From: Acinetobacter pittii
Lineage (GTDB): Bacteria; Pseudomonadota; Gammaproteobacteria; Pseudomonadales; Moraxellaceae
Assembly: GCF_034067285.1 (NCBI RefSeq)
Contig: NZ_CP139286.1
Span: 2,170,001 to 2,234,000, forward strand
Reading direction: 5' to 3'
DNA: 64,000 nucleotides
The notes beneath the pieces were generated by a model, which ran no database searches, had not been told where the DNA came from, and saw nothing but the letters and a program-made list of their open reading frames with translations. Below are positions 37,142-46,637 of this stretch, in pieces (the first letter of the stretch is position 1; the number at the start of each line of letters is the position of its first letter). The position numbers and the translations under genes are program-made.

Positions 37142-38595
37142 ATATTCAATCCTCCAAACAAGGTGTATTTAATTTCCAGATAATCTTCAATACCGTATTT
37201 AGAACCTTCACGCCCCAAACCAGATTGTTTAATTCCACCAAAAGGCGCAACTTCATTTGAAATAAGGCCTTTATTAATTCCGACCATGCCATATTCGAGC
37301 TGTTCACTCATTCGCCAAGCACGTCCTAAATCTTTGGTATAACAATATGCAGCTAAACCAAATTCAGTTGCGTTTGCCATTTCAACAGCTTGTTGCTCGG
37401 TTTCAAATTTAAATACAGCTGCTAGTGGACCAAACGTTTCTTGGGTTGCTACATCCATATCAGCGGTAACATCTGCAATCAGTGTCGGTTCAAAAAACAA
37501 TTCACCCGCTGTATGTTTTTTACCACCAATCACAAGACGACCATTTTTATCTAAGGCATCTTGAATATGTGCTTCAACTTTTTTCACCGCATTGGCATTA
37601 ATTAATGGCCCAATGTCATGCCCTGCTTCTAATCCATTACCAATATTAAAGTTTTGAATTTTTTGGCTTAAGGCGGCAATAAATTTTTCATAAATGCCAG
37701 CCTGCACCAAGAATCGATTAACACAGACACAGGTTTGCCCTGCATTTCTAAATTTGGCAATGAGTGCTCCCTCAATTGCCGCATCTAAATCGGCATCATC
37801 AAATACAATAAACGGCGCATTGCCACCCAACTCTAAGGAAACTTTTTTCAAGGTTTTTGCTGAACGCTCAAACAACATTTTGCCGACGGGTGTTGAACCA
37901 GTAAAAGTAAACTTGCGGACAACATCACTTTCAAAAATCGCATCACCAATATGAACCGCATCGCCCGTAATCACACTAAAAATTTCAGCAGGCACGCCGG
38001 CTTGTACAGCTAAGTCTACTAAAGCCAAGGCAGTAAAAGGTGTTTCAGGTGCCGGTTTTACAATGCAAGGACAACCTGCCGCCAATGCTGGAGCAACCTT
38101 ACGCGTAATCATGGCAGCCGGAAAATTCCAAGGTGTAATCGCTGCAACGACACCAATAGGCTGTTTATTTACAACAATACGAGCATCGGGATATGGGCTT
38201 GGAATAATATCGCCATACACTCGTTTCGCTTCTTCGGCAAACCATTCAATAAAACTGGCAGCATATAAAATTTCACCTTTGGCTTCGGCTAAAGGCTTTC
38301 CTTGCTCACTTGTTAAAATAAAAGCCAAGTCATCTGCATTTGAAATAATTAAATCAAACCATTTTTTTAAAATAATTGATCGATCTTTTGCTGTTTTATT
38401 TTTCCATAGCGGCCAAGCTTCTTTGGCAGCTTCAATGGCACGCTCGGCTTCAGCCTTACCCATATTTGGGACAGTACCAATCACTTCTAATGTCGCCGGA
38501 TTTAAAATTTCGGATGTTTGTTGATGGTCTGCATCGCACCACTTTCCAGCAACAAAGGCTTGCTGACGAAATAAAGCGAGTTCATTAAGCTGCAT
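37138..38595 (-). CDS. tgnE: Succinate-semialdehyde dehydrogenase, NAD(P) (TgnE type)
   Basis: The 485-residue aldehyde dehydrogenase has the catalytic glutamate in SLELGGNAPFIVF and the nucleophilic cysteine in RNAGQTCVCVNRF. The GabD-like start is WCDADHQQTSEILNPATLEVIGTVPNM. Start 38595 fits AGGAT spacing better than 38601. In A. baylyi TgnE converts succinate semialdehyde from trigonelline to succinate. Assignment as tgnE and not generic gabD rests on the nearby tgn genes and a TgnR-type operator 76 bp upstream. Translationally coupled to the CMD gene. Confidence 0.82.
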   Translation of the reverse strand: MQLNELALFRQQAFVAGKWCDADHQQTSEILNPATLEVIGTVPNMGKAEAERAIEAAKEAWPLWKNKTAKDRSIILKKWFDLIISNADDLAFILTSEQGKPLAEAKGEILYAASFIEWFAEEAKRVYGDIIPSPYPDARIVVNKQPIGVVAAITPWNFPAAMITRKVAPALAAGCPCIVKPAPETPFTALALVDLAVQAGVPAEIFSVITGDAVHIGDAIFESDVVRKFTFTGSTPVGKMLFERSAKTLKKVSLELGGNAPFIVFDDADLDAAIEGALIAKFRNAGQTCVCVNRFLVQAGIYEKFIAALSQKIQNFNIGNGLEAGHDIGPLINANAVKKVEAHIQDALDKNGRLVIGGKKHTAGELFFEPTLIADVTADMDVATQETFGPLAAVFKFETEQQAVEMANATEFGLAAYCYTKDLGRAWRMSEQLEYGMVGINKGLISNEVAPFGGIKQSGLGREGSKYGIEDYLEIKYTLFGGLNI

Positions 38596-38670
38596 GATCA
38601 TTATCCTGTTGAGATCTTCTGCATTGATAGTGGAGCGATAGATAAATTAAATAGCTCACCATCAACTTTG

Positions 38671-38690
38671 TATTATGGCATACCAAAAAT
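38671..38690. promoter_or_regulatory. TgnR-type operator before tgnE
   Basis: TATTATGGCATACCAAAAAT matches the perfect palindrome at 46521 at 16 of 20 positions, including the ATGG-N-ATACCA core. It ties this operon to the GntR gene 8 kb away. Confidence 0.6.
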
Positions 38691-38733
38691 TAATTTAAAA
38701 AAATTTTCGGTATGCCCGAATGTTTAAATGTTT

Positions 38734-39903
38734 TTAGAAATAATAAAACAGCGTTAAGTTAAGCAACTTATTCCACTGGTTATCATCCCCTTGTGCCAAT
38801 GAATCTTGAGTCCCACCAATGAACGGGTCATTTTTACTCATGATGTATTCAGCCACCAAAGATAGCTGTTTATGGTCAATAGACACACCAATAATATTAC
38901 GGATCGAATCTTTCATATTGTCCTGATCTTTATCGTACTGACTGTACATAAAGTACGGCGTAATGTTTCCGATCTGCTTAACATTTTTGAAAGAGTAGCC
39001 CACATCTGCGGTATAGAACTTACCTTTGTTCGCGACATAATATTCAGTGTCGTAGGAACCCATGAGTGACTGATTAGGATTGAGCTGATCCTGATTAGTT
39101 ACATCATTTTTACCACCTGTAAGGGTCACATTAAAATTGCCATAATTGGCTTTACCAAAAAGTGCCCATGCATGACGACGGCCATCACTCGAAGCGGCTT
39201 TATTTTCAATATCTGATGTCCAATATGAACCACCGAGCTGTGTGCTTAAACCATTAATTCCAAGATTTACATCTTGAGTCACTCGGCCCACCCACATGTT
39301 TTTTTCTTGCAAATCGGTTTTATTCGGATCGTCTGAACTCACGTAGTTTGCTGTATAGCGACCTGAATCTTGGGTAGAACCTGTGTAGTTTCCACCATCT
39401 ACCGCAAAATACCCCACATCAAATTTGGTTGCTGTCGGCAATTCAAAGTGATAGTTCAAACCAAGATTATGAACATCCTCTAAACCTGCGGTTGTGCTCA
39501 TACTTCCATATAGACTATTGCCCCAGAAACGTCCCGGCCCAAATGGAATCGGCTGAACACCTGCCACCACCTGATCTGTTTTATTTAATTTGTATCCCAC
39601 ATAACCATCAACCAACGTAGAAAAATCACATAGACGGTCATATTGATAACAACGATATTCCGCATGGCCAAATAACGGTCCACGCTCGTAGTCCAGTTTT
39701 AACTGCGCAGCATCAAAACGAATTTTTTGATCAGAAGCAGATTCTCCATAGTGTTTATCTTGATAGTTAGCGCGAACATAACCTGATACGGTGAGCTTAC
39801 CGTATTCACCATCGGTATCTCCAAAACTTACACCTGCGTAACTTGGATAAATTACGGCTATCAATGCTGCGCTTAGAGCCGCTTGTAAATAGCTTTTTTT
39901 CAT
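38734..39903 (-). CDS. Outer-membrane porin of the tgn cluster
   Basis: This 389-residue protein has a signal peptide (about residues 1-23, ending PSYA). A beta-barrel follows with alternating aromatic and glycine-rich strands (YGKLTVSGYVRANY, LGLNYHFELPTATKFDVGYFAVD), and it ends LTLFYYF with terminal phenylalanine. Two cysteines (CYQYDRLC) in an early strand/loop are unusual for a porin and may form a disulfide. It belongs to the phosphoporin-like/OprO family in broad outline, but no close named family is recognised. It lies 25 bp after the NCS1 permease, so it probably provides outer-membrane entry for the same substrate. Confidence 0.75.
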   Translation of the reverse strand: MKKSYLQAALSAALIAVIYPSYAGVSFGDTDGEYGKLTVSGYVRANYQDKHYGESASDQKIRFDAAQLKLDYERGPLFGHAEYRCYQYDRLCDFSTLVDGYVGYKLNKTDQVVAGVQPIPFGPGRFWGNSLYGSMSTTAGLEDVHNLGLNYHFELPTATKFDVGYFAVDGGNYTGSTQDSGRYTANYVSSDDPNKTDLQEKNMWVGRVTQDVNLGINGLSTQLGGSYWTSDIENKAASSDGRRHAWALFGKANYGNFNVTLTGGKNDVTNQDQLNPNQSLMGSYDTEYYVANKGKFYTADVGYSFKNVKQIGNITPYFMYSQYDKDQDNMKDSIRNIIGVSIDHKQLSLVAEYIMSKNDPFIGGTQDSLAQGDDNQWNKLLNLTLFYYF

Positions 39904-39928
39904 TGTGGAATTCCTTTCACTACAATGC

Positions 39929-41335
39929 TTATTGAGGTAATTTTGCGTTTAATGCGGGAGCTGAACATTTAATCTTTCCTAGATTAAAGACGTAATACAC
40001 CACCAGACTCACCACCAATCCAATGACCCAAGAAATATCCGCATCCGGAATTACATCGGCCAATGCACCTGTGAAAAACGCATTTTTTAAGAATGGAATT
40101 TGTACCGCGATCCCAATGAAATAAGCCGTAAGCGCTTTTGCATTAAATTTGCCATAAATACCGCCATCACGTGCAAAGATGGATTGAATGTCATAAGACT
40201 TTTTATTCACGACATAGAAATCTAGTAAATTAATAGATACCCATGGCACCAAAATAAATAACAGCGCAAAAATCACATTCAAGAAGAAACTAATAAAGTT
40301 ACTTGATGCCCAAAGTGCCGTTAAAGTCGCTAGAACTAACACAATGATTGATAACACGACTCGGATATTTCGGCTTGGCATCCACTGCCCTGCAAAAGTC
40401 TGAATTGAGGTAATACAGGAAAGAACCGCACCGTAGAGGTTCATGGCATTGTGACCAATGATATTGCATAAGAACAAAATCATAAGGACATAGCCGAACA
40501 GCCCAGTACCTGACTTTACTGCTTCCATGGCATCTGCCGTTGAGCCAATACTGACCGCAATCGTCCCAAATGCCATCGCAAAAATGGTTCCTAACGATGC
40601 GCCTAAATAGGTAAAGATAAATGGCTTATAAATACCAATCGACTTCGGTAAATATCGTGAATAGTCTGAGGTATAAGGTGAGAAACTAATTTGCCATACC
40701 GCACACAAACCAAACATGGCAAACCAGCCTTTCATATTGAAAGAGCCTTTAGCGAGTACATCTGCATTAATATGCGGCACCATAATCATGAGGCCGATGA
40801 GCAACGAACCACCCATAAACCAAGTTCCAATTTTATTGAACTTATGAATAAAGTGGTAACCGATCACACCAATTGTGGTTGCTGCAATTGCGCCAATCAC
40901 GGTCGCGGTCGGCACTGGAATGGCAGGAACAACGGTATGCAGGGTTTTGCCTGACAAAATAATGTTAGAGATGAAAAAACCTAAATAAATGAGGGTGGTA
41001 AACAGTACAACTAGCAATGCCCCATAACGCCCGAACTGTGCGCGGCTCTGAATCATTTGTGGAATGCCGACCTGCGGACCTTGTGCAGAGGTTAAGGCCA
41101 GAATTGCTGCACCAAAAAAATGTCCGCAGCAGATCGCAAGCAATGCACTTACAATATTGAGGTTAAAGGTTAAAATTGACATTGCACCCGTAATCACGGC
41201 AAGCGGTGCAATATTGGTACAAAACCATAATGTGAATAGATCGCGAACTTTCCCATTACGTTCAGAGGGAGCAACATAATCAATGGAATGACTTTCGATA
41301 GCGAAAGCATTATTGCTATTTTCGTTTTGGCTCAT
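39929..41335 (-). CDS. NCS1-family cation symporter (purine/cytosine permease type)
   Basis: The 468-residue inner-membrane protein has about 12 segments. The NCS1 pattern is visible from LFTLWFCTNIAPLAVITGAMSI through GPQVGIPQMIQSRAQFGRYGALL and VPWVSINLLDFYVV. The family takes up nucleobases, hydantoins, thiamine precursors and N-methylated pyridines. In this neighbourhood trigonelline (N-methylnicotinate) is the sensible substrate (inference). AAGGAT precedes the ATG. It forms a pair with the porin downstream; the promoter probably lies in the 303-bp gap upstream, although read-through from the tgn operon is possible. Confidence 0.84.
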   Translation of the reverse strand: MSQNENSNNAFAIESHSIDYVAPSERNGKVRDLFTLWFCTNIAPLAVITGAMSILTFNLNIVSALLAICCGHFFGAAILALTSAQGPQVGIPQMIQSRAQFGRYGALLVVLFTTLIYLGFFISNIILSGKTLHTVVPAIPVPTATVIGAIAATTIGVIGYHFIHKFNKIGTWFMGGSLLIGLMIMVPHINADVLAKGSFNMKGWFAMFGLCAVWQISFSPYTSDYSRYLPKSIGIYKPFIFTYLGASLGTIFAMAFGTIAVSIGSTADAMEAVKSGTGLFGYVLMILFLCNIIGHNAMNLYGAVLSCITSIQTFAGQWMPSRNIRVVLSIIVLVLATLTALWASSNFISFFLNVIFALLFILVPWVSINLLDFYVVNKKSYDIQSIFARDGGIYGKFNAKALTAYFIGIAVQIPFLKNAFFTGALADVIPDADISWVIGLVVSLVVYYVFNLGKIKCSAPALNAKLPQ

Positions 41336-41638
41336 ATCCTTAATCTCTCTTTGAGGAATTCATTTCCTCAACATCAAAAAATCTGCCCAGCCAAAGTCAT
41401 TTCAATATGACTCGGCTTCATCTTTTTATTTCCTTTTACAAACAGCTGATTTCTCTGTTTGTGTTGTTTTAGCCAAGAAAAAGGTAAAGCCAGTCCAATC
41501 AATACTTGATTAAGCATCGATACATCTAGTTTTACGTTTTCAACTATTAAAGCTTTAGGCGATTACTGGGTTTGACTGATTCATTTTTTCATCCTTGAAA
41601 TTAAAATCCCGTTATATTTTCATACCTCAAGTCATGAC
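41336..41638. other. Spacer between tgnC and the NCS1 permease gene
   Basis: This 303-bp region contains no ORF of note. An 8-bp hairpin ACAAACAG / CTGTTTGT (41438-41445 and 41455-41462) without a T-run is the only clear structure. It may attenuate the upstream operon or mark a leader of the permease gene. Confidence 0.5.
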
Positions 41639-43108
41639 TTATCTCATGACAAATGGGTCATCAATTGGCTCATCTGAGGTACGTAACCAAACTGTTTTGG
41701 TGGCGGTGTAATCTAAAACCGCATTTGCGCCACCTTCCCGACCATGTCCCGAAAGCCCATGTCCACCAAAAGGTGCAAGTGGTGAAACAGCGCGGTAAGT
41801 GTTTAACCAAACAATTCCCGACCCAATGACTTTGGTCATACGGTGCGCACGGCTTAAATTGGTGGTGAAAACGCCTGCCGCCAGCCCATAAGGCGTGCTA
41901 TTGGCTTTTTGCACAGCTTCCGCTTCATCTTTGAAACTATCTACCGATAAAACAGGACCAAATAGTTCTGTGGTAATGCAATCTGCTTGAGGTGCATCGG
42001 TGCAATCTAAAATGGTCGGTGGATAGTAATACCCTGCTCGCTCAAGGCTTTTACCGCCAGTAAGAAGTTTTGCGCCTTGCTGGATTGAACTTGCAACGAC
42101 TTGCTCGATTTTTTGGCGTTGGCGTAAGGTACAAAGCGGTCCAAACTCGGTTGCCATTTCATGAGGTAAACCAATTTTTATGGTTTGTACACGCTCAACC
42201 AAACGCTGAACAAATTCATCTTTAATGCTTTCTTCAACCAGTAAGCGTGAACCTGCTACACAACTCTGCCCTGTTGCAGCAAAAATAGCAGCGACCTGAG
42301 CATTTACCGCACTTTGGATATCTGCATCAGCAAATACAATAAATGGAGATTTGCCACCTAATTCGAGTGAAACTTTTGCAAGATTTTCAGCCGAGTTACG
42401 TACAATGTGTCTTGCCGTTTCTGGACCACCTGTAAACGCAACATGAGCAACGTCCGGATGGCTACTCAGCACGGCGCCACATTCAGGCCCGAAACCGGTA
42501 ATTACATTGACCACTCCAGCCGGAAAACCCGCTTCATGGACCAATTTAGCAAAAGCCAATAATGGCCCAGGACCATCTTCAGAGGCTTTTAACACGACTG
42601 TACAACCTGCCGCTAAAGCTGGGCCGACCTTCACTGCCGATAAAAATAACTGACTATTCCAAGGAACAATTGCAGCAACCACACCTACTGGTTCACGAAC
42701 AATCCACGCTTGCATGTCTGCCTTATCAATCGGTAGAAAACTACCCTCTAATTTGTCGGCAATACCAGCATAGTAGCGATAATATTCAGCGACATAGGCA
42801 ATCTGGCTCGATGTTTCACGAATAATTTTGCCCGTGTCACTGGTTTCAATTTGAGCCAATTTCGGTGCAGCTTTTTCAATTAAATCAGCCAGTTTATAAA
42901 GCAATTTACCGCGTTGTGAAGCAGTTAAACCTGCCCAAGCCGGTGCTTTTAACGCATCAGATGCCGCCTGCACTGCTCGATTGACTTCATCGCTTCGAGC
43001 TTCCGGCATGTGTGCCCAGACTTCACCTGTTGCAGGATTAATACTTTCAAAAGTCGCTGCACCAGATTCAAACTGACCATTAATATAAAGCTGAAAATCT
43101 GCTGTCAT
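41639..43108 (-). CDS. tgnC: Aldehyde dehydrogenase of trigonelline pathway (TgnC type)
   Basis: The 489-residue ALDH has catalytic glutamate in SLELGGKSPFIVFADAD and nucleophile cysteine in FAATGQSCVAGSR. It lies 12 bp after the LLM monooxygenase gene in the tgn operon. In the A. baylyi scheme TgnC oxidises (Z)-2-((N-methylformamido)methylene)-5-hydroxybutyrolactone to the methylenesuccinate. The identification rests on the gene set and order; sequence alone says only ALDH. GAGG lies 9 nt before the ATG. Confidence 0.8.
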   Translation of the reverse strand: MTADFQLYINGQFESGAATFESINPATGEVWAHMPEARSDEVNRAVQAASDALKAPAWAGLTASQRGKLLYKLADLIEKAAPKLAQIETSDTGKIIRETSSQIAYVAEYYRYYAGIADKLEGSFLPIDKADMQAWIVREPVGVVAAIVPWNSQLFLSAVKVGPALAAGCTVVLKASEDGPGPLLAFAKLVHEAGFPAGVVNVITGFGPECGAVLSSHPDVAHVAFTGGPETARHIVRNSAENLAKVSLELGGKSPFIVFADADIQSAVNAQVAAIFAATGQSCVAGSRLLVEESIKDEFVQRLVERVQTIKIGLPHEMATEFGPLCTLRQRQKIEQVVASSIQQGAKLLTGGKSLERAGYYYPPTILDCTDAPQADCITTELFGPVLSVDSFKDEAEAVQKANSTPYGLAAGVFTTNLSRAHRMTKVIGSGIVWLNTYRAVSPLAPFGGHGLSGHGREGGANAVLDYTATKTVWLRTSDEPIDDPFVMR

Positions 43109-43119
43109 GATATTCGCCT

Positions 43120-44157
43120 CTATGCAAATGCCGGCATAACTTCATTGATCATACGTTCTAATGAGGCTTTTTTACGTTCAAAGCTCATGCCCGTATCAAT
43201 CCAGAAAGAATATTCGTTATAACCCATCGCTTCATAAGCTTTTAAGCGGTCAATTACTTCTTGGGCTTGCCCAATCACGTTATTTTTGCGCATCGCTTCA
43301 GGTGTATAAAAAGGATGTGCAGCAATTTCTTCAGCACTTAAAGGGGCGATTAAACCTTGATTAATTTCACGCTCATTTTTAAACCAAGCGCCGAAATAGT
43401 TATAGAAGGTATTGATTTCATCTGCTGCCAGTTGAGCATCTTCTTCACTATCTGCCACATAGGTATGGCGAAGTAACATAATTTCAGGGCGCTGAATTTC
43501 ATTGAACTTTTCGCAAGCTGCATTGAAATGCCCCATGAGCTTTTCAACTTCTTCGTCACCTAAATGCAAAGGCGTTACCTGTACATTACAGCCATTTTGC
43601 ACAGCAAATTCATGGCTATTCGGATCACGGGCAGCAACCCAAATTGGTGGATGCGGTTGTTGAAGCGGTTGAGGTGCTGAAGTGGTTTTTGGAAACTGCC
43701 AAAATTCACCGTTATGCTCATAATCGCCTTTCCAAAGGTTTTTAATGGCAGGAATCATTTCACGTAAACGCTGACCTGCACTCCATGCATCCATACCCGG
43801 AACCATACGTTCATATTCAAACGAATAAGCACCGCGAGCAATACCAATATCTAAACGGCCATTGGTAATAATGTCGGTCATTGCAGCTTCACCTGCAAGT
43901 TTAATCGGATGCCAGAATGGTGCTACTACCGTGCCAGTACCTAAACGAACATTTTTGGTTTTATTGGCTAAATCGACCAGATTTAAAAATGGGTTGGGTG
44001 CAATGGTAAAGTTCATGGCATGGTGTTCGCCTGTCCAAACCGCATGCATACCGCCACGGTCTGCAATCTGACAAAGCTCAATCATTTCATCATAAAGCTG
44101 CTTCTGGGTTTGCTGATCAGAAACACGTTCCATATGCACAAATAATGAAAAACGCAT
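43120..44157 (-). CDS. tgnB: LLM-class flavin-dependent monooxygenase (trigonelline oxygenase type)
   Basis: The 345-residue TIM-barrel protein of the bacterial luciferase superfamily shows GGMHAVWTGEHHAMNFTIAPNP, NVRLGTGTVVAPFWHPIKLAGEAAM and LDIGIARGAYSFEYERM, the typical two-component flavin monooxygenase pattern. It lies 2 bp after the flavin reductase, which would supply FMNH2. In A. baylyi, TgnA (reductase) and TgnB (oxygenase) open the trigonelline ring. The name follows that cluster and the letters are assigned by domain. Confidence 0.84.
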   Translation of the reverse strand: MRFSLFVHMERVSDQQTQKQLYDEMIELCQIADRGGMHAVWTGEHHAMNFTIAPNPFLNLVDLANKTKNVRLGTGTVVAPFWHPIKLAGEAAMTDIITNGRLDIGIARGAYSFEYERMVPGMDAWSAGQRLREMIPAIKNLWKGDYEHNGEFWQFPKTTSAPQPLQQPHPPIWVAARDPNSHEFAVQNGCNVQVTPLHLGDEEVEKLMGHFNAACEKFNEIQRPEIMLLRHTYVADSEEDAQLAADEINTFYNYFGAWFKNEREINQGLIAPLSAEEIAAHPFYTPEAMRKNNVIGQAQEVIDRLKAYEAMGYNEYSFWIDTGMSFERKKASLERMINEVMPAFA

Positions 44158-44159
44158 GA

Positions 44160-45092
44160 TTAAACTTCCTCTTTAACGATTTGACGAACTGTACCTGTTG
44201 TCTGATTTCCATAATAAACACCATACGTTTTCAGATGGTTTTCTTTGCGATAGCGCATCAGCATACTTTCTAAAGCGCTGTCTACAAACTCTAGCTTTTC
44301 AAGATCATTTAAATCGACAAACTGACCTTTGGTGGCTTGAGCTACGGGTGTGTTGCATAAAAATGAAATATATTGCTGCTGGTTTTCAACGTTTTCATAT
44401 ACAGAGTAAATGAAGTTGGCAGAAGCATCTGGCTGATATTCTGCAAAGATTTTCTCAAGCGCTTTATCGGCACCGTCTTTATCTACCATCACATGTGGAA
44501 TAGTCCATTTATGATCGGCAGTTTCTTCAAGTAAAATGGTATTTTCATGACCAATAATCGCACTCATCACCACTTTAGGACCAGAAATGACCTCGGCAGA
44601 AAGTTTGGCTGGAGTAAAATATCCACCACGATAATAACCAAGACCTGCAAAACCTGTCGAAGCAAAATCTTCAACTTTACCAATTAAAATGGCATGGTCA
44701 CCTGCATCGACAACCTGGTAAGTTGTACAGTCAAACCATGCACTCACATGATCGATGAGTGGGTTTTGGCAAGCACTTTTTGACCATGAAAGATTTGCAA
44801 AACGGTCTTCGCTTGGACGAGCAAATGTATTCGAAACATCTTTTTGCTCTTCTGCCAAAATATTGATTGCAAAATGAGTGGTATTTGCAAAGTTATGATA
44901 ATTGCTTGATGTCTTGGCAATACTCACTAGAAGTAAAGCTGGGTCCAAAGACACCGAAGCAAAAGAGTTCGCTGTAAAGCCAAGTGGCGTTCCATCTTCT
45001 TTACAGGTTGTGACCACGGTAACGCCCGTCATAAATGAACCGAACGCATCGCGTAGTTCACGTATTTTATTAATAGTATCCATTTCACTCAT
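44160..45092 (-). CDS. tgnA: Flavin reductase with C-terminal extra domain (trigonelline reductase type)
   Basis: The 310-residue protein begins with a full flavin reductase (FRD) domain (residues 10-165, SFMTGVTVVTTCKEDGTPLGFTANSFASVSLDPALLLVSIAKTSSN). It supplies reduced FMN to the LLM oxygenase encoded next. It is about 130 residues longer than simple HpaC-type reductases. The tail (about 175-310, SAIIGHENTILLEETADHKWTIPHVMV) resembles a Nudix-like beta-fold but lacks the GX5EX7REUXEEXGU box, so it may be a degenerate binding domain. AAGGA precedes the ATG. The overlap-like spacing to tgnB supports a complex. Confidence 0.82.
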   Translation of the reverse strand: MSEMDTINKIRELRDAFGSFMTGVTVVTTCKEDGTPLGFTANSFASVSLDPALLLVSIAKTSSNYHNFANTTHFAINILAEEQKDVSNTFARPSEDRFANLSWSKSACQNPLIDHVSAWFDCTTYQVVDAGDHAILIGKVEDFASTGFAGLGYYRGGYFTPAKLSAEVISGPKVVMSAIIGHENTILLEETADHKWTIPHVMVDKDGADKALEKIFAEYQPDASANFIYSVYENVENQQQYISFLCNTPVAQATKGQFVDLNDLEKLEFVDSALESMLMRYRKENHLKTYGVYYGNQTTGTVRQIVKEEV

Positions 45093-45122
45093 TGTTATAT
45101 TCCTTCAGCAATGTGTGGCAAA

Positions 45123-45914
45123 TTAAACGCTGGTTTCCAACCACGCTTGCATTGCATTATTCACTTTGTCAGGTGCAGTTAAGTTCACCATGTGACGTTC
45201 ATTTTCAATGACAATTGCAGTGCCATGCTTTGCCTGATTCGCCATTTGCACAGCCATTTCTGCAGTTGAGTTCGGATCATCCGTTCCGGTCAACACCAAA
45301 GCAGGACAAGTGATCTTTGACCAGTCATCTGCATAGGTTTCATCGCCTTGCGCAAAAGCAGAATATGCAGTGGTATAACCAGACAAGTCGACATTTTCGA
45401 GCCATGATTTCACTTTAGCTGCCGCTATACGCTCGACTTCACTTTCACCAAACCAGCGTTGTAGCGGAGTTTCAACATCAATACGACCTGTTTTTAACTC
45501 TTCAGCTCTTTGGATCACTGCATTACGTGCTTGGGTTGTACGTTTATATACACCATTGAGCACCGCCATCCGTTTAACCAAATCAGGACGGGTAACGCTA
45601 ACTCCTGTGGTAATTAGCGAGCCCATTGAATGTCCCGCTAAATTTACAGGCCCTAAATTTAAGGCGGTAATAAATTCGATGGTCCATTCCACAAAATCTT
45701 GTAATTTTGCGTCTGCCGGTAATTTGGTACTTTGACCATGTCCCGGCATATCTACTGAAATTACATGATAATGTTTAGAAAAATATTCAATTTGTGGATA
45801 CCATGCCGCAGCTTGCATTCCCACTCCATGGATCAGAACCAGAGGCTCTCCTTCGCCTTGCTCAAAATAGTGAGCAATACGGTTATTTGACAGCTGCAGG
45901 GTTTTTGACATCAT
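45123..45914 (-). CDS. tgnD: Alpha/beta hydrolase (TgnD type)
   Basis: The 263-residue alpha/beta-fold hydrolase has oxyanion HGVGMQAAAW, nucleophile elbow GHSMGS and a C-terminal histidine near NERHMVNLT; acid residue candidate GTDDPNST. In A. baylyi TgnD hydrolyses (E)-2-((N-methylformamido)methylene)succinate to succinate semialdehyde, methylamine, formate and CO2. The start may be 45914 or 45911; either overlaps the DUF1185 gene's 3' end by about 30 nt, which ties their translation together. The name rests on context. Confidence 0.8.
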   Translation of the reverse strand: MMSKTLQLSNNRIAHYFEQGEGEPLVLIHGVGMQAAAWYPQIEYFSKHYHVISVDMPGHGQSTKLPADAKLQDFVEWTIEFITALNLGPVNLAGHSMGSLITTGVSVTRPDLVKRMAVLNGVYKRTTQARNAVIQRAEELKTGRIDVETPLQRWFGESEVERIAAAKVKSWLENVDLSGYTTAYSAFAQGDETYADDWSKITCPALVLTGTDDPNSTAEMAVQMANQAKHGTAIVIENERHMVNLTAPDKVNNAMQAWLETSV

Positions 45915-46485
45915 GACCTAACTCTTCCAAATCTTTATAACGATCACCAATACGATGATGTGGTCGACCACCTGTTGCTGCACCAATCACAACAACCAGC
46001 TCATCGGCAGCAGGTGCATCTGGAATTGCAAATTGCAATGTTAAGTAATGAGAACGGCGGCCTTCGTCATTTTTATCCATCATTGGAATTAAAATCGGCG
46101 CATTTGCTGGGCCACGGGTATTGTTAAATGCCAAATAAGATTTCGCACCAACAGCACTACGGTATGTATTACCAAAATGTAAGGTGTGAATTAAAGCTGA
46201 TGCATGCTCAAGTTCACCATTTAAGCCCACCACTGCACTTTTACCAAAAGCTTCAACAGCTTCGCCCGAACCGACTTCATCAAGAATAAGCTTGGTTAAA
46301 TGTTCGCTTAAGATCGGCGCAATGCGGCGAATTTCCGGTGTTAGGTTTTCTACATAACCTTGCCCTGCCCACGGATTTTTAATAACCGCTGCGGCTGCCA
46401 CCATTTTTAAAGGCTTTGCTGCTTCTTTGCCGCCATCTACATAAGTGGTTTCTACATGAAGCACTGTTTTACGTATGAGTTCCAT
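45883..46485 (-). CDS. Amino acid synthesis family (DUF1185) protein of the tgn operon
   Basis: The 200-residue protein starts MELIRKTVLHVETTYVDGG, then AAAVIKNPWAGQGYVENLTPEI and a glycine-rich end VVIGAATGGRPHHRIGDRY, the pattern of the 'amino acid synthesis' DUF1185 family. Its biochemical role is not established; the family is often linked to heterocycle or opine catabolism. Start 46485 follows AAGGAAGAG and is preferred over the longer frame (46536). It is the first gene of the leftward tgn operon, nearest to the operator. Confidence 0.8.
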   Translation of the reverse strand: MELIRKTVLHVETTYVDGGKEAAKPLKMVAAAAVIKNPWAGQGYVENLTPEIRRIAPILSEHLTKLILDEVGSGEAVEAFGKSAVVGLNGELEHASALIHTLHFGNTYRSAVGAKSYLAFNNTRGPANAPILIPMMDKNDEGRRSHYLTLQFAIPDAPAADELVVVIGAATGGRPHHRIGDRYKDLEELGHDVKNPAAVK

Positions 46486-46520
46486 TGCTCTTCCTTGCAA
46501 GTAAATTATCTTGTCATTCG

Positions 46521-46540
46521 TATTATGGTATACCATAATA
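46521..46540. promoter_or_regulatory. TgnR operator (perfect palindrome) in the tgn divergent spacer
   Basis: TATTATGGTATACCATAATA is a perfect 20-bp palindrome, 36 bp before the DUF1185 start and 98 bp before the tgnR start. A GGTATACC core with A/T flanks fits a FadR-type GntR site. A related copy lies before tgnE (38671). Confidence 0.78.
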
Positions 46541-46637
46541 CATACTGAAAAAAAAGCAAGAGTTTGCTATCCTAATTTTTATTGAAAAACATGTGATGAA
46601 ACTCAACATGTTAAAAAACAGGAAAATTTAATTATTT

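Noticed and set aside
38063..38524. 153-codon plus-strand frame within the aldehyde dehydrogenase gene
   Set aside because: It is antisense to a conserved catalytic protein and mirrors its codon pattern.
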